A DNA stretch of 64,000 bases from Typha latifolia. Lineage: Eukaryota > Streptophyta > Magnoliopsida > Poales > Typhaceae. The notes under the pieces are model-generated. The model was not told the DNA's origin. It searched no databases and worked only from the letters and a program-made list of their open reading frames with translations. Where the stretch lies: assembly GCA_019914945.1 (NCBI GenBank), contig CM034106.1, positions 2,976,001 through 3,040,000 of the forward strand. The letters are read 5' to 3'. The translations under genes and the position numbers were made by a program. How positions within the stretch are numbered: position 1 is the first letter of the stretch; the number at the start of each line of letters is the position of its first letter. Below, piece after piece: positions 1 through 10,160 of the stretch.

Positions 1-1
1 G

Positions 2-1541
2 CACCTCATCGGATGGGACACAGCCACGCGCCCTAAGGAAGAAGGCGGCCTGGCCATTCTAAAGCTCACGCAGGCCCGCACGGCACTCGCTGGGAAGCTG
101 CTCTTCCAAGTGCTGAACCAGGTAGATAAACCATGGGTCCGCATCCTAACGGCAAAATACGGGGTGCTAAACCCATGGGATCCGAGCACGCCTCCCAAGG
201 CCTCCTGGGTATGGCGGGCCCTCTCCAGAACTGCCTTAACCATGCGAACAGGCTGCCGCAAGCTGGTGGGCAACGGCCGATCAACCCGGGCAGCTGTAGA
301 CCCATGGATCACTCCAATCCCGTGGACCCGGCAACCGCGCTGCATGCACCCTAGCCTACTGGATGAGAAACTGCTAGTGAGCGACCTGAAGGGCTGGCCA
401 GGCGAAAGACTACTATCGGACGCCGGGTCGGACCTAGCCTTCGAAATCACCGCGGCTCTCTCGATAAGGACCGAAGAGCCAGACAGATGGATCTGGTGGC
501 CACACCGGGAAGGAGAGCCACGAGCTAAGTCCATCTACACCCACCTTCAACCCGGCAGCCAGCCCAGCTGGGATGGGTGGCGAGCGCTGTGGCAGCTCCC
601 GTGGGCGCCGCGGGTTCACCTGTTTATTTGAAAGCTCTGCTGGGGCAGACTGCCCACCCGAGCCTACCTGTATGGGCTCCGCATCGGGCCAGACGAGAAG
701 TGCGCCCTGTGTGGCACACACCCGGAGACGACAGACCACCTATTCTTCTCATGCAGATACGCGTTGGAAGTGTGGGCCCTGCTAGCTCAGGAGCAAGCCG
801 GGACTCCAATCGAGATAAGCCACGTCGGAGCTGACTGGCTCTGCGACGAAACTCAGGACCCTGCATGCAAAGCCTTAATTGCGGCAACCCTCTGGACGGT
901 GTGGAAACAGCGGAACGCGCGGGTATTCCGAGGCGAAAACGACACGGCGCAAACGGTAGTCTGTAGGGCGGTGCAACTTGCTCGGGACTACGCCAAACCA
1001 ACCCGGCAACCGCCCAAGCACACTAGGCCACGGACCGAAAGCAAATGGGTGGCCCCACCCCCTTGACTGGACCAAAGTGAACGTGGATAGCGCCCACGCA
1101 CCGGGCGACTACCAAGCGGGAGTTGGAGCTGTGCTCAGGTCAGCAGACGGCGCGCTCCTGCAGGCAACTTGGGAGCCCACACCGGCCGGTTCGGCCTTAC
1201 AAGCCGAGGGCATGGCCCTCCGGCTCGGGCTAGTCCTAGCTAGGGACCAAGGGCAGGTGGTGGTAGAAACCGACTCTCTCGAGCTGGTGCGGATCATGAA
1301 GTCGGAGCTCGGCTGCCCCTGGGAGCTCCGAAACCTAGTTGCCGAGTGCAAATCACGGCTCGGCTCTCTCCCAAACTATCGCCTCACCCATACATACCGA
1401 GAAGCCAACCGTGCGGCCGACTGGGCGGCCAAACGGGGCAAGGCTGCGTCGCTCTCCGTCCGGCTAAGGCCGGGGGACCCCATTCCCGCGGAACTTTGTA
1501 ACCGACTAACTTTCGACGCCTTAACCCCACTTGGGCGTTAA
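2..1541 (+). pseudogene. LINE ORF2 C-terminus: RT end, zinc-binding domain, RNase H (broken)
   Basis: Open from base 2, with the PKEEGGLAIL block typical of the end of plant LINE reverse transcriptase. A zinc-binding segment follows in the same frame (CALC at 701-712, H...C at 737-754). The RNase H domain keeps its acidic residues: D in NVDSA (1086-1088), E in AEGMAL (1206-1208), D in ETDS (1271-1273) and D in REANRAAD (1419-1421). Two lesions inactivate it. A TGA at 629-631 sits where the family has a conserved Trp between FI and KLCWGRLPT, so TGG became TGA. A frameshift near 1050-1066, in a C-rich run, moves the RNase H into another frame. It would have acted in target-primed reverse transcription. 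Confidence 0.9.
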
Positions 1542-1549
1542 GCCAGCTT

Positions 1550-1581
1550 AATAAAGCTCTTATTATCAAAAAAAAAAAAAA
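1550..1581 (+). terminator. LINE polyadenylation signal and A-tail
   Basis: AATAAA at 1550-1555 lies 9 bases after the stop codon region and is followed by 14 A at 1568-1581. This is the usual 3' end of a LINE copied from a polyadenylated RNA. Confidence 0.85.
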
Positions 1582-2068
1582 TATTTCACCAAGTAACATA
1601 TTCTATGAAGATTCATGATCCCGTTCAAATGCACTTCGAACACCCTAACTTAGATCTGCAAAATATATATGTAACTTTGAACAACAACTAGGGTGCGTTC
1701 GAACAACCTTTTATATGTCTCTATTAATTCAAACGACAACTAGAATGCGTCAAATGACAGAGTAGATAGTTAAATACATAGTGGTCAATTCTTATACCCT
1801 TCGATATTTTTTCATATTACTTCAATCATCATGACACTGTTTGAGCATTTTAATGATAATTTTAAAATCACTTCAAACACTTTGGTTGTAAGTTCAATTT
1901 TTTTTTAATATTCTCAGTCAAACATCTCATAATTGTCCTAATTTATGCATATGCTCATACATAAGATCTAGCTTAAACATTTTCAATACAAGGAGAAAAT
2001 TTAATAAATGCACAAAATATTCTAAATGTCAAATCTAATTTTCAAATATTCAAAGTAACAAATTAAAA
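1582..2068. other. AT-rich intergenic stretch, no gene seen
   Basis: About 490 bases of AT-rich sequence without a credible ORF or RNA. Two loose TTCGAAC matches (around 1636 and 1698) recall the palindromes in the LTRs of this window, but there is no array here. Confidence 0.6.
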
Positions 2069-2629
2069 TTTTAGGATTTTTACAAATCACATCCTATATT
2101 TTACCTATTTGTGGTTTATATCCCATCTTTGAGGATTTTATAACTCGACCACTCATTCTTCCCTATAAAATTTATTTAATACCCTATGTTAACTTAGACG
2201 GTACAAGAAAAAAAATATTCCATAATAATATACAAAATAATTTATAAATTGTTCTTCATCCTTCTTTTCTCTTCCCAAAAAAGAAGATGAAGAAGAAAAA
2301 GAAGAAAAAGAAGAAAAAAGAAAGGAGGAGGAGGAAGAAAGACGGGGAGGGGGGAGATGAGGAAATGTGGTAGCGGCGGCAACGGCGTTGATGATGATGA
2401 CGACGACGTGGAGGAGGTAGGTGAGGAAGATGGTAGAGGGATATAGAAATGAGAGAGAATGGTCGAGCTATTTTAGTAATTTAGTCAACGTTAGTTAGTC
2501 AAAATAATGTCAAGATGTTAAATAAGAATTATAGGGAAAAAGGAGTCGTCGGGTTACAAAATCCTCAAAGACAGGTGTGAATCACAAAATAGGTAAAATA
2601 TAGGGTGTAATTTATAAAAATCCCTAAAA
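2069..2629. mobile_element. Non-autonomous DNA transposon with long terminal inverted repeats
   Basis: The left end (2069 onward, TTTTAGGATTTTTACAAATC) and the reverse complement of the right end (2629 backward, TTTTAGGGATTTTTATAAAT) align for about 130 bases with scattered mismatches and short gaps. The inverted repeats include a shared block about GAGGATTTT on both sides. The roughly 300-base centre has a purine-rich GAA/GAG tract (about 2280-2345) and GATGAC-rich DNA but no transposase. Long inverted repeats suggest a Mutator-like (MULE) or similar MITE; no clear 9-base target duplication was found, so the superfamily is a guess. Confidence 0.75.
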
Positions 2630-3139
2630 GATTTAACATTTAAGTTCACATATCATATTCAAATATTTTTTTTAAATGCAATCTGAAAACTTTAAATTGA
2701 CTTATGAAAAAAAATAAAACTCATAATAAAGTCAAGAAAAAATAGATACACAAATATTTACATCAACATATTATAGACTAAGTAGTTTGATCACCCAAAA
2801 TTGTCAAAAAGAATATCCCATTGAAGTGTCTTGAAAATTCATTCTAGTAAATCATAAAAATATGATATTATAAATCATGAAAATATGAGACTATAAATCA
2901 CGAAAATATGAGATAATTCTAAGACATCTAATATCAAAAAGAGGCATTAAATTGAAGTCAAACCAAACTTAGTTCACATTCTTCCCTTTCAATTCAAACA
3001 TATTTTTCAATTTTTTTTTATTTTTCTTTTTTTATATATTAATTAACTATTTTGGTGCAATTATAGCTTTTACACACGAGTTAGATTGCAATACACTACA
3101 CTGAAAATATAAATGACTCATGAATATATAAAGGTGCAC
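2630..3139. other. AT-rich intergenic stretch, no gene seen
   Basis: No ORF, RNA or element end recognised. A short triplicated motif (AATCATGAAAATATGA-like) occurs around 2850-2910. Confidence 0.6.
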
Positions 3140-3942
3140 TGTAGGCAATAACCCAACACTTAAAAAAAAATAAAATCAATAAATAAAAGCTTATAGTAAT
3201 ACTAATAGTAGTAGTAGTAGCAAAAGTACTACTAGTAATAATAATAATAATAAATAAATAAAAATTATTAAAATTTAAATTTAAATCTAAAATTTATTCA
3301 TTAAAAGAAGAAAGAACAGATAAGAGTAATGCATGGTGTGGACTGTCAGTCTATTAAGTCGTGCCATGCAGTAAGGGGCGCCACGTGGCCCCAATCACTC
3401 GCCCAGCCAATTGGGTCAAGCCAAGTGGTTATGGTGGACTTGCTGCTGCTACGCTGACACCCCCAATCGGTTCCTTTCTCTCGCAGTTCTCTTCTCTCTC
3501 GTCCACATCCTCCTATCTCTCCCTCAAACTCGCTCTTTTGATTGTCGCCTCCAATCACCTGGTATGTCCCTAGAAAGCTGCTAGTGAGCTTTCTCTCTCC
3601 TCTCCTTTCTTCTCTCTTCTTTCCTCTCTTTCCTTTCCTCTTTATCATGGGCTCGGGTTCGCTGGAATCAAGCAACTAGCAAGAGGTTAGCCATTCGCTA
3701 GCCAACAACAGCCGGTCCCCTCCCTACCAGCTCGGATCCCCTTTCCTCCCTTCCCTTCCCTTCTCTTTATTCTTCTCTTCTTCTTCCTTTCTCTTCTTCT
3801 TCTCCTTCCCTTTTTCTTCCTCGATCCGCTCTTCCACAATAGTTTTGTATCGAGCCCAGCATTGCTTTGTGTTTCTTTTAAGTTAGGTTGTTTTAGGTAG
3901 TTATTAATTTAAGATTATATCCTCTAATATGATAATTAACTA

Positions 3943-4020
3943 AACATATTAACTACAATTATTAACTAATAATATTTGTATAACATATTAACTACAATTA
4001 TTAACTAATAATATTTGTAT
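3943..4020. repeat. Perfect 39-bp tandem duplication
   Basis: Two identical, adjacent 39-base copies at 3943-3981 and 3982-4020, AT-rich, each starting AACATATTAACTACAATT. They lie inside the old LTR and are not present in the related SoloB, so they are a local event. Confidence 0.9.
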
Positions 4021-4380
4021 ATAAATATATATCTATATTTTATATATTATTAGATTAATACTTATAATTTTTTCTAACTATAATCAAATTCATGTATATT
4101 TCTATTCATACTCATATTTATGTAATTTTAACATCATATATTATTATATATCAAATGAAATAGAAATATTACTATTTATTATGCATGATTGAATATCAAA
4201 TGACAATTTTACTAAGATTCACAAAATAATTTTAATTATTCTATGCTTGTTGTATACTTAGCAAACAAGGATTCTTAATAACTAGATTTAATTTGCAGTA
4301 AAGGCATATTAATGTTATCAAATTAATTATATCATATAAATCTAGTATTTTAAGACCTTGTAAATTGTTATTTTGTATGA

Positions 4381-4482
4381 GTAGATTTTAATTGAATAAA
4401 TGACTAACTTCATATTATATATACATTTTCAGTATATTTTAATTCAATAAACGACTAACTTCATATTACATATACATTTTCA
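4381..4482. repeat. Imperfect 51-bp tandem duplication
   Basis: Copies at 4381-4431 and 4432-4482 differ at four positions. Both end in TATACATTTTCA. Only one equivalent is present in SoloB, so the duplication arose in this LTR. Confidence 0.85.
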
Positions 4483-4885
4483 GATCCCGAACCATAATTT
4501 AAGACTCTGCAGACCTTGCTAGCGATAAGTTGACGATTAGTTGATAGATTTGAGGAATATATGTTTCGTATATTCTGAGCAGATGATGAGTAGTCTTAAC
4601 TTCTAGACAACTTTTCTATATTAGGATATATTATATAAAAATAATTCTCTTCTCACTCTCTAAACTACTACTATTTTTCATAATGCCACCCCAAACTTTT
4701 CTTACATAATGACAATCTAAACTATCAAAAATACCTCACATTACCCCCTTTCATTAGGTTTTTGTATACTATTTTTTATCTATAAGTTATTATGTGATAG
4801 TCCTATATGATATATTTATCCCTCATATGTATGTGCATGTCACGTGCAACTCAAGAATTTTATGTTGACCCAAATAGAGGGATAA

Positions 4886-5445
4886 TGTTACAAACAATCA
4901 GATCTGACCAATTTGGACGTAATAAAATTATAAAAATTTAGGTTGTGGTAGCCTGACGAGATAGGTTCTAATGGCTCTAATTTCACCTAAATTGAAGGTG
5001 TGAAAAGATATAAATAAAATAGTAGAGTAAGGACAGAATGGGGCAGAATTGTAAATGTCCAACGTTGCGATGATTGTCGGAGAGTGCCAAATGACCAAGA
5101 GTGGTGGTGAATAATCGTAGAGTAGGGTGGTTGCTAGTGAAGATGGCTAGGGTTTGGATGATTGAAATACTTCTATAGCTATGATATGCTCGATCTAATA
5201 ACTACGGTAAAATATAAAGATGAAAAGAGTAAAAGATAAAACTCAAATTCATTCAATGATAATTTATCAACACATGTCCACTCCTACTTACAAGAGTAAA
5301 AATTCTAGTGAATCGGATTCACATGCGAATTATCCAATTTATTTAAAATTCAAAATAGTAAGATAAAGCTAACTAACTAACTCAAGTTGACTCGATTTGA
5401 CTCAAGTGATTCGACTAACATAACCCATGTGGTTGGATCGTAACA
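4886..5445 (-). repeat. GyA 3' LTR
   Basis: 560-base LTR bounded on the plus strand by TGTTAC and GTAACA, a 6-base terminal inverted repeat, with a polypurine tract next to its 5' end. Its sequence matches the right-hand part of the solo LTR at 5760-6581 in the opposite orientation, including the block around GGAGTGGACATGT. Confidence 0.8.
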
Positions 5446-5480
5446 ATCCACCACACTTCCGACACCTTGTTCTCAAGGTA
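5446..5480 (-). promoter_or_regulatory. GyA polypurine tract
   Basis: Minus-strand reading CCTTGAGAACAAGGTGTC then GGAAGTGTGGTGGAT, directly before the LTR. The same CAAGGTG...GAAGCGTGGTGG pattern precedes LTRs at 18957, 53368 and 60771. It is the plus-strand DNA primer site of gypsy elements. Confidence 0.75.
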
Positions 5481-7044
5481 CCTACTCTCTCACTTTCTTG
5501 TACTCATACAGCTTGTTGTGCCAATCAATAGACTTAGATCCATCCTCTTCGAGTTTGCTTAGGAACATGAGGTGGGCTGGCTAGCGCTTAAATTTTTGGC
5601 CAGGGATAAATCGGTCATCACAGTAAAAGCACAAGCCTACACTCCCCCAATCATTGAGTATAAAGCGACACAAGATCATCATGTGGTTAGGTTGAACCGT
5701 CTACGCAGGTTGAATTGGGGTAGATGCAGTCTCTAGTGGGCCGTGGGCTTGTGCGTCTTTGATGCGAACTGGGTCAGATCGGATCACATCAAGGGGAGAT
5801 TAGACTCAATGGATTGAGTCTAGTTATCTTATTTGCTTATTTGATTTACTTAGAAGGTTAAGATTTTATTTAATTAGCTAAATCCAGCTCTGTGCAGTTT
5901 TGAAAAAATATTTGTAGAATATTTTACGGACATCAGAATAATATTAAACCAGCTGGATAAGATCGCAACCTCTAGATCTACAACTTTGGTATTCATGACT
6001 TCTCCAGATTCAAAATCTATCTATGACGAAATGAAGGATTAATCTGAGAAAGATAAAGAAGGCTGATTTAGTTAGTTAGCTAGCTTTATCTTATTGTTTG
6101 AATTTCAAATAAATCAGATAATCTGCATGTGGATTCTATCCGCTATGAATTTTTACTCCTATAAATAGGAGTGGACATGTATTGATAATTTTATGTATTG
6201 AATAGAGAGAAATTTGAGTTTAGCTAGTTATTATTCTCGTCCTTATCTTTTTTTCATTAGCCATTAGATTGTCTTTATTTTAGTAGGAGTAGATCATAAC
6301 TCTAGATCCCCTTCAAGCATCCAAACCATAGCCACCTCCTACCTCCAACAGCCACCCTACAATACGGCCGTCCACCACCACCCTTGGCCGTCCGTCACCC
6401 TCTAACGACCGCCACAACATAAAAAATTACCGTTCTACCCTCTCTAACCTATCTCCACTATTTTATTTTTTATCTTTTCATCCTAACCTCTGATTTAGGT
6501 AAAACTAGAGCCATTAGAAACTCACGAGGCTACTTTCATAATCATCCTACGGACTGATCATTCCAGATCTGGTCCGTAACAGTCTTTCTTCTCTCCTACT
6601 TGCTGATCTGGTTCAATTGGTCCAACTTGGACTCCATCAGAATAACTAAGGAGAATGTCTCATCAAAAGTAGTGGGCCTCAAAGCCTTGACCTTAGCCTG
6701 AATGCCCGGCTCATGTCATGCCTAGTTTGCATGCGGGTTTAGCTCAACTGATGGTGCGGGAGCCCACCGGGTCGTTCCACTACTCATCCTCGTACTCGTG
6801 TTTAGGGTCATGTTCATAGGTTCCAAACTAGTTTGTATGAGGTGGTCGAATCGATTAGTGAAAATTTGACCTGCCTTAGAAATCATGCACTCCATCATCT
6901 TTATGCACTTGCCCTAGCCTTAACCCTAGGCTAAAATTTTAGCCTAGGAACTGCACCACATGCTGTTGTAGCCTAGGTGGCGGCTAGGCAGGGTAGGTGG
7001 CCGATAGTAGTCAACATCCAGCAGGTCCACGCGGCGGCATAGTG
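5481..7044 (-). pseudogene. GyA gag fragments (split by a solo LTR)
   Basis: Minus-strand translation right of the solo LTR gives a gag tail, RPTTFDETFSLVILMESKLD (about 6640-6590), the usual LRP-x-T-x-x-E-A/T-F-x-L motif at the end of plant gypsy gag. Left of the solo LTR the same ORF resumes as GLCFYCDDRFIPGQKF (about 5650-5600), the CX2C zinc-knuckle start, then AHLMFLSKLEEDG. Several stops occur (for example after KFKR). Gag would form the particle and package RNA; this copy is dead. Confidence 0.75.
5760..6581 (+). mobile_element. Solo LTR inserted in GyA gag, TSD GTCTT
   Basis: 822 bases starting TGATGCGAAC and ending GGTCCGTAACA. It is flanked by GTCTT at 5755-5759 and 6582-6586, a perfect 5-base target duplication. 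TATAAATA at 6160-6167 marks the promoter. No primer site or PPT adjoins it, so it is a solo LTR formed by LTR-LTR recombination. It is a mosaic: the first ~340 bases match the MiniLTR LTR, the rest matches the GyA LTR. Confidence 0.88.
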
Positions 7045-7873
7045 TGATACATTTTGTTAGAGTCTTTTCTTATTACATTAGTTATTTATTTTCATTAAAA
7101 TAAAATTCATGTAGATCGCGTTTGAACGCGAAAGGGGTCGCGTTCGAACGCCCTTGCGAATGCCTGAATTAGGTTCGCAAATATAGAGAATGCAAAATGC
7201 GCATTCAAATGCGATCGGGCGCGTTTGAACGCCTGCATCACGTTCGCACATACAGAGAACGCCTTTTGTGCGTTTGAATGCGATCAGTGGGATTCCACTA
7301 GGATTAGGGTTAGTTATTGTTATTAGGGCTTATTGGCTAGCCTCTATAAAGGTGTGGATGGTAGTCAAAATCATTATGCTAATGGATTATTGATTTCTTG
7401 CCTCCTATCTTCTCTATATTCTCTCTACCCTAATCTCCCTCCTCTATCTTCACCAACCTACCATCTCTACCGATGGCAAGGTCTCTCCTAACTTCTAATC
7501 TCTCTCGTTTGTCAAGTCCTCCCTTTTCTTTGGGATCTTAACCACTTCTTCCCCTTCATTTATATCCCTTAAATTACACCACCTATCCACCCTCATCTCC
7601 ATTATCATCCATAACCCTATCTTCCACTCCTTAACTTCCACTCCACCTGTCACCATCGCCATCATTTGTATTATATTATATTTTTATCCTAGTTGCAGTT
7701 CGAATCTGTAAAGGGCGTAAATATAAAAAACATAGGTCAGCGAGTTACGGATCGATTCTACTTAGTTTCGTAATTTTCTAAGGAAAAATATTTGGTGACT
7801 GTTTTTCCTCGGTTGCACGGACAACTTCCTATAATAAATTCAGATCTTAAAGGAATTATTCCGTAACCTATCA
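7045..7873 (+). repeat. GyB 5' LTR
   Basis: 829 bases from TGATACATTT to CCTATCA, with a TGATA/TATCA terminal inverted repeat. GCGTTCGAACGC occurs exactly at 7140-7151, with several near copies up to about 7285 and a unit reading CACGTTCGCACATACAGAGA. TATAAA at 7345-7350 follows this array. Family LTRs at 55441, 60771 and 52557-53367 (minus) share the sequence. Confidence 0.85.
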
Positions 7874-7887
7874 TTGGTATCAGAGCC
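7874..7887 (+). promoter_or_regulatory. GyB primer binding site
   Basis: TTGGTATCAGAGCC directly follows the LTR end and matches the initiator tRNA-Met-type primer site of plant LTR elements. A second TGGTATCAGAGCC lies near 7917. Confidence 0.85.
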
Positions 7888-7952
7888 TATCAATTTAGTA
7901 TCGTAGACTCTATTAGTGGTATCAGAGCCAAGCGAATCTCAAACCTCCATTA

Positions 7953-8195
7953 ATGGTGGAAATAAGAAAGATGACATCAAAAAGTAGACCAATGGAGAGC
8001 ACACCGACAAGGGAAGATTAAATTCATGATAACCCTAATCGTGAGGCCGATTCCCTTGGAGTGGCCACGGCAGGACCGAGTCAACCAACGTCCATGGGTG
8101 TGAACATAGGCTTGGTGGATAAACTTAGGGGCATGTTCCAAACATTGCTGGATAGAGTTGACGCAATGCAAAATGATCATAACGCAATGCATGGA
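7953..8195 (+). pseudogene. GyB gag N-terminus, internally deleted
   Basis: ATG at 7953 opens an ORF like GyF gag (MVEIRKMTSKSRPMES). It has a TAA after REDxx, then SMGVNIGLVDKLRGMFQTLL. Near 8193 it jumps to the acidic linker before the protease (GECSEEVHEEA). The gag core and zinc knuckle, about 1.1 kb in GyF, are missing. Confidence 0.75.
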
Positions 8196-8745
8196 GAGTG
8201 TTCAGAGGAGGTTCATGAGGAGGCTATTGAGGAGGGCGCGGAGGAAGGTATCCAAGCTGAAATATCGAGGCGTGCATACTCGGATACTTCCACGTCGAGG
8301 ACATTGCGGGTAGATGGACTCATTAGAAAGCATTGTGTGCATATCTTTATCGATTCGAGGAGTACACACAACTTTCTAGACGAGAGGTTAGTGAGAAGAT
8401 TGGGCTTGGATACTGAACCGACCACGGGGTTTGACATTGCTATTGGAGACGGCATAAAGCTTAAGGCGGAGAGCTAGTGTCACTGGGTCGATATACGGGT
8501 GCAAGGACATGACATCATTGTGGACTTGTATTAGTTGGCGATGCGAGGAGCGGACATTGTCCCTGGCACTCAGTGGTTATAGAGTTTGAGACCAGTCATA
8601 TTTGATTTCCGGAGCATGTGGATAAAATTTAAACAAAGAAACAAAGATGTGTAGCTTGATGGTGTTCATTCTCCGTCGATTCCTGCGATGATTTACTATC
8701 TTCTTCAGTTAGGACCAGTAGGAGATGAGCCTTAAATGAGTCTAA
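8196..8745 (+). pseudogene. GyB aspartic protease
   Basis: Retropepsin-like domain: acidic linker, then RVDGLIRKHCVHIFIDSRST. The catalytic triplet expected as DSG is DSR here (8352-8360), so it should be inactive. The downstream LYxLAMRGADIVPGTQWL block is present but is broken by stops at 8475, about 8532 and about 8580. It would have processed the gag-pol polyprotein. Confidence 0.8.
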
Positions 8746-10160
8746 ATACTACTATCGAGTTGTCTAATTTATTAGATAAATTTACTGGATTATTTGAGGA
8801 ACGAAAGTAGTTGCCACCAAGGCGAATAGTAGACCATCGCATAGAGATTTACCTAGAGCTACACCAGCAAACGTGAGGCCATATTGGTATCCACATATGC
8901 AAAGAGAAGTTATTTCTAAGATGGTAGCCGAGATGTTGGAGCAAGACCTCATACAACCAAGTCATAGTTCTTACTCATCGCTCGTGCTATTGGTGCAAAA
9001 AAAAGATGGGACATGGCGCTTTTGTGTCGACTATCGAGCACTAAATGCTATTACCGTCAAGGATCAGTATCCCATTTCGGTTATAGAGGAGCTGTTGGAT
9101 GAGCTTGTAGGGGTGACCATATTAAGCAAGCTAAACTTGAGGGCCGGGTATCATCAAATTAGAGCTCACTCGGCTGATGTGCATGAAACTGCATTTCGAA
9201 CTCCGGATGGGCACTATGAGTTCCGAGTGATGCCTTTTGGTCTTACCAATGCTCCAACTACTTTTCAAGGCCTCATGAATGATATTTTTCGATCTCTATT
9301 GTGAAGGTATGTCTTGATATTCTTTGACGATATTTTGGTGTATAGCAAGATTGAGTTGGAGCATTGGAGGCATTTAGAGGATGTGCTGAATTTGTTGAAG
9401 CAAAACCAGTTGAAGATCAAGAAGTCCAAGTGCTTATGGAGAGTACCACAAGTGGAGTATTTAGGCCACATCATCTCTGCGGAAGGTGTAGCGGTGGATC
9501 CTCAAAAGATAGCATGCATGACCGCTTGGCCTATTCCTACTACCACTACAGGAATGCGAGAATTCTTGGGGATTCTTGGGGCGGCTTTATTGCCGCTTCA
9601 TCGCCGGGTATGGCAAGATCGCTGCTCCTCTCATTTCTTTGTTGAAGAAGGACTCTTTTAGATTAACGGATGAAGCCACTACAGTTTTTAAAAAACTAAA
9701 AACTGCACTGACAACAGTGCCCATTCTAGCGCTACTAGACTTCACCAAAGAGTTCATTGTGGAATGTGATGGGTCGGAAGTCGACATAGGAGCTGTACTA
9801 ATGCGAGGACGTCCCATAGCCTTTCTTAGCAAGGCTTTATCACAAAAATTCCAGCAATTATCTACCTACGAGAGAGAGATGTTGGCAATTATGTATTCGG
9901 TGACAAACTGGAGACCTTATTTGATTGGTAGGTGATTCATTATCTGAACTGATCAAAGGAGCCTTCCATACTTTATGGGGCAGCGTATACACACTCTGGA
10001 ACACCAGAGATGTGTCACCAAATTGCTGGGGTATGATTATGAAATCTAATACAAGAAGAGAACGAAAAATAGAGTGGCGGATGTACTATCGCGCCAACCC
10101 AATACCGCCGAGCTCGCAGCCTACTCTTCTACTACCTTTCCCTTCCTTGACAAGCTGAAG
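8746..10160 (+). pseudogene. GyB reverse transcriptase and RNase H
   Basis: Gypsy RT motifs in order: VSKM-type start ([18 protein letters not shown]), [37 protein letters not shown] and the catalytic FFDD at 9320-9331. A stop (9302-9304) separates the fingers from FFDD, and a frameshift near 9570 separates RT from RNase H. RNase H has VECDGSEVDIGAVL and FLSKALSQKFQQLSTYEREM. The original function was minus-strand cDNA synthesis and RNA removal. Confidence 0.85.

Larger units (their letters stand above)
1..1581 (+). mobile_element. 3' part of an L1-type LINE (non-LTR retrotransposon)
   Basis: The left edge cuts into the reverse-transcriptase ORF of a plant LINE; only the 3' part is present. 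In order come the end of the reverse transcriptase, a zinc-binding region and an RNase H domain, then a short 3' UTR with AATAAA at 1550-1555 and a tail of 14 A at 1568-1581. This order is standard for plant L1-clade elements that carry a C-terminal RNase H. The 5' end and any target-site duplication lie outside the window. GC content is clearly higher than in the AT-rich DNA that follows. Confidence 0.93.
3140..4610 (+). mobile_element. Old, truncated LTR of a TGTAAC-type gypsy family
   Basis: This stretch has the layout of the minus-strand SoloB LTR at 27493-29066 read in reverse. It starts TGTAGGCAATAACCCAAC, then has ATA/TAG simple repeats (3195-3265), a GTCGTGCCATGCAG block, a long CT-rich leader (about 3460-3840) and an AT-rich part. 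It ends with recognisable matches: GATTTTAATTGAATAAATGA with CTAACTTCAT at 4385-4415, and the segment 4480-4610 ending GAGTAGTCTTA. The last part of the LTR is missing, and no internal region or TSD is seen. The identification rests on shared order and local matches. Confidence 0.55.
4886..7044 (-). mobile_element. GyA: minus-strand gypsy remnant (gag fragments, PPT, 3' LTR)
   Basis: Read on the minus strand, from right to left: gag (7044-6582, continued at 5759-5481 after an inserted solo LTR), polypurine tract (5480-5446) and 3' LTR (5445-4886). Protease and all of pol are missing between the gag zinc-knuckle region and the PPT. The 5' LTR is absent because GyB starts at 7045 inside the gag leader. 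The missing parts cannot be recovered from this window. Confidence 0.8.

Noticed and set aside
3346..3675. ORFs and possible 5' UTR of a host gene in a CT-rich stretch
   Set aside because: The same order of blocks is found in SoloB, so this is an LTR leader rather than a gene start.
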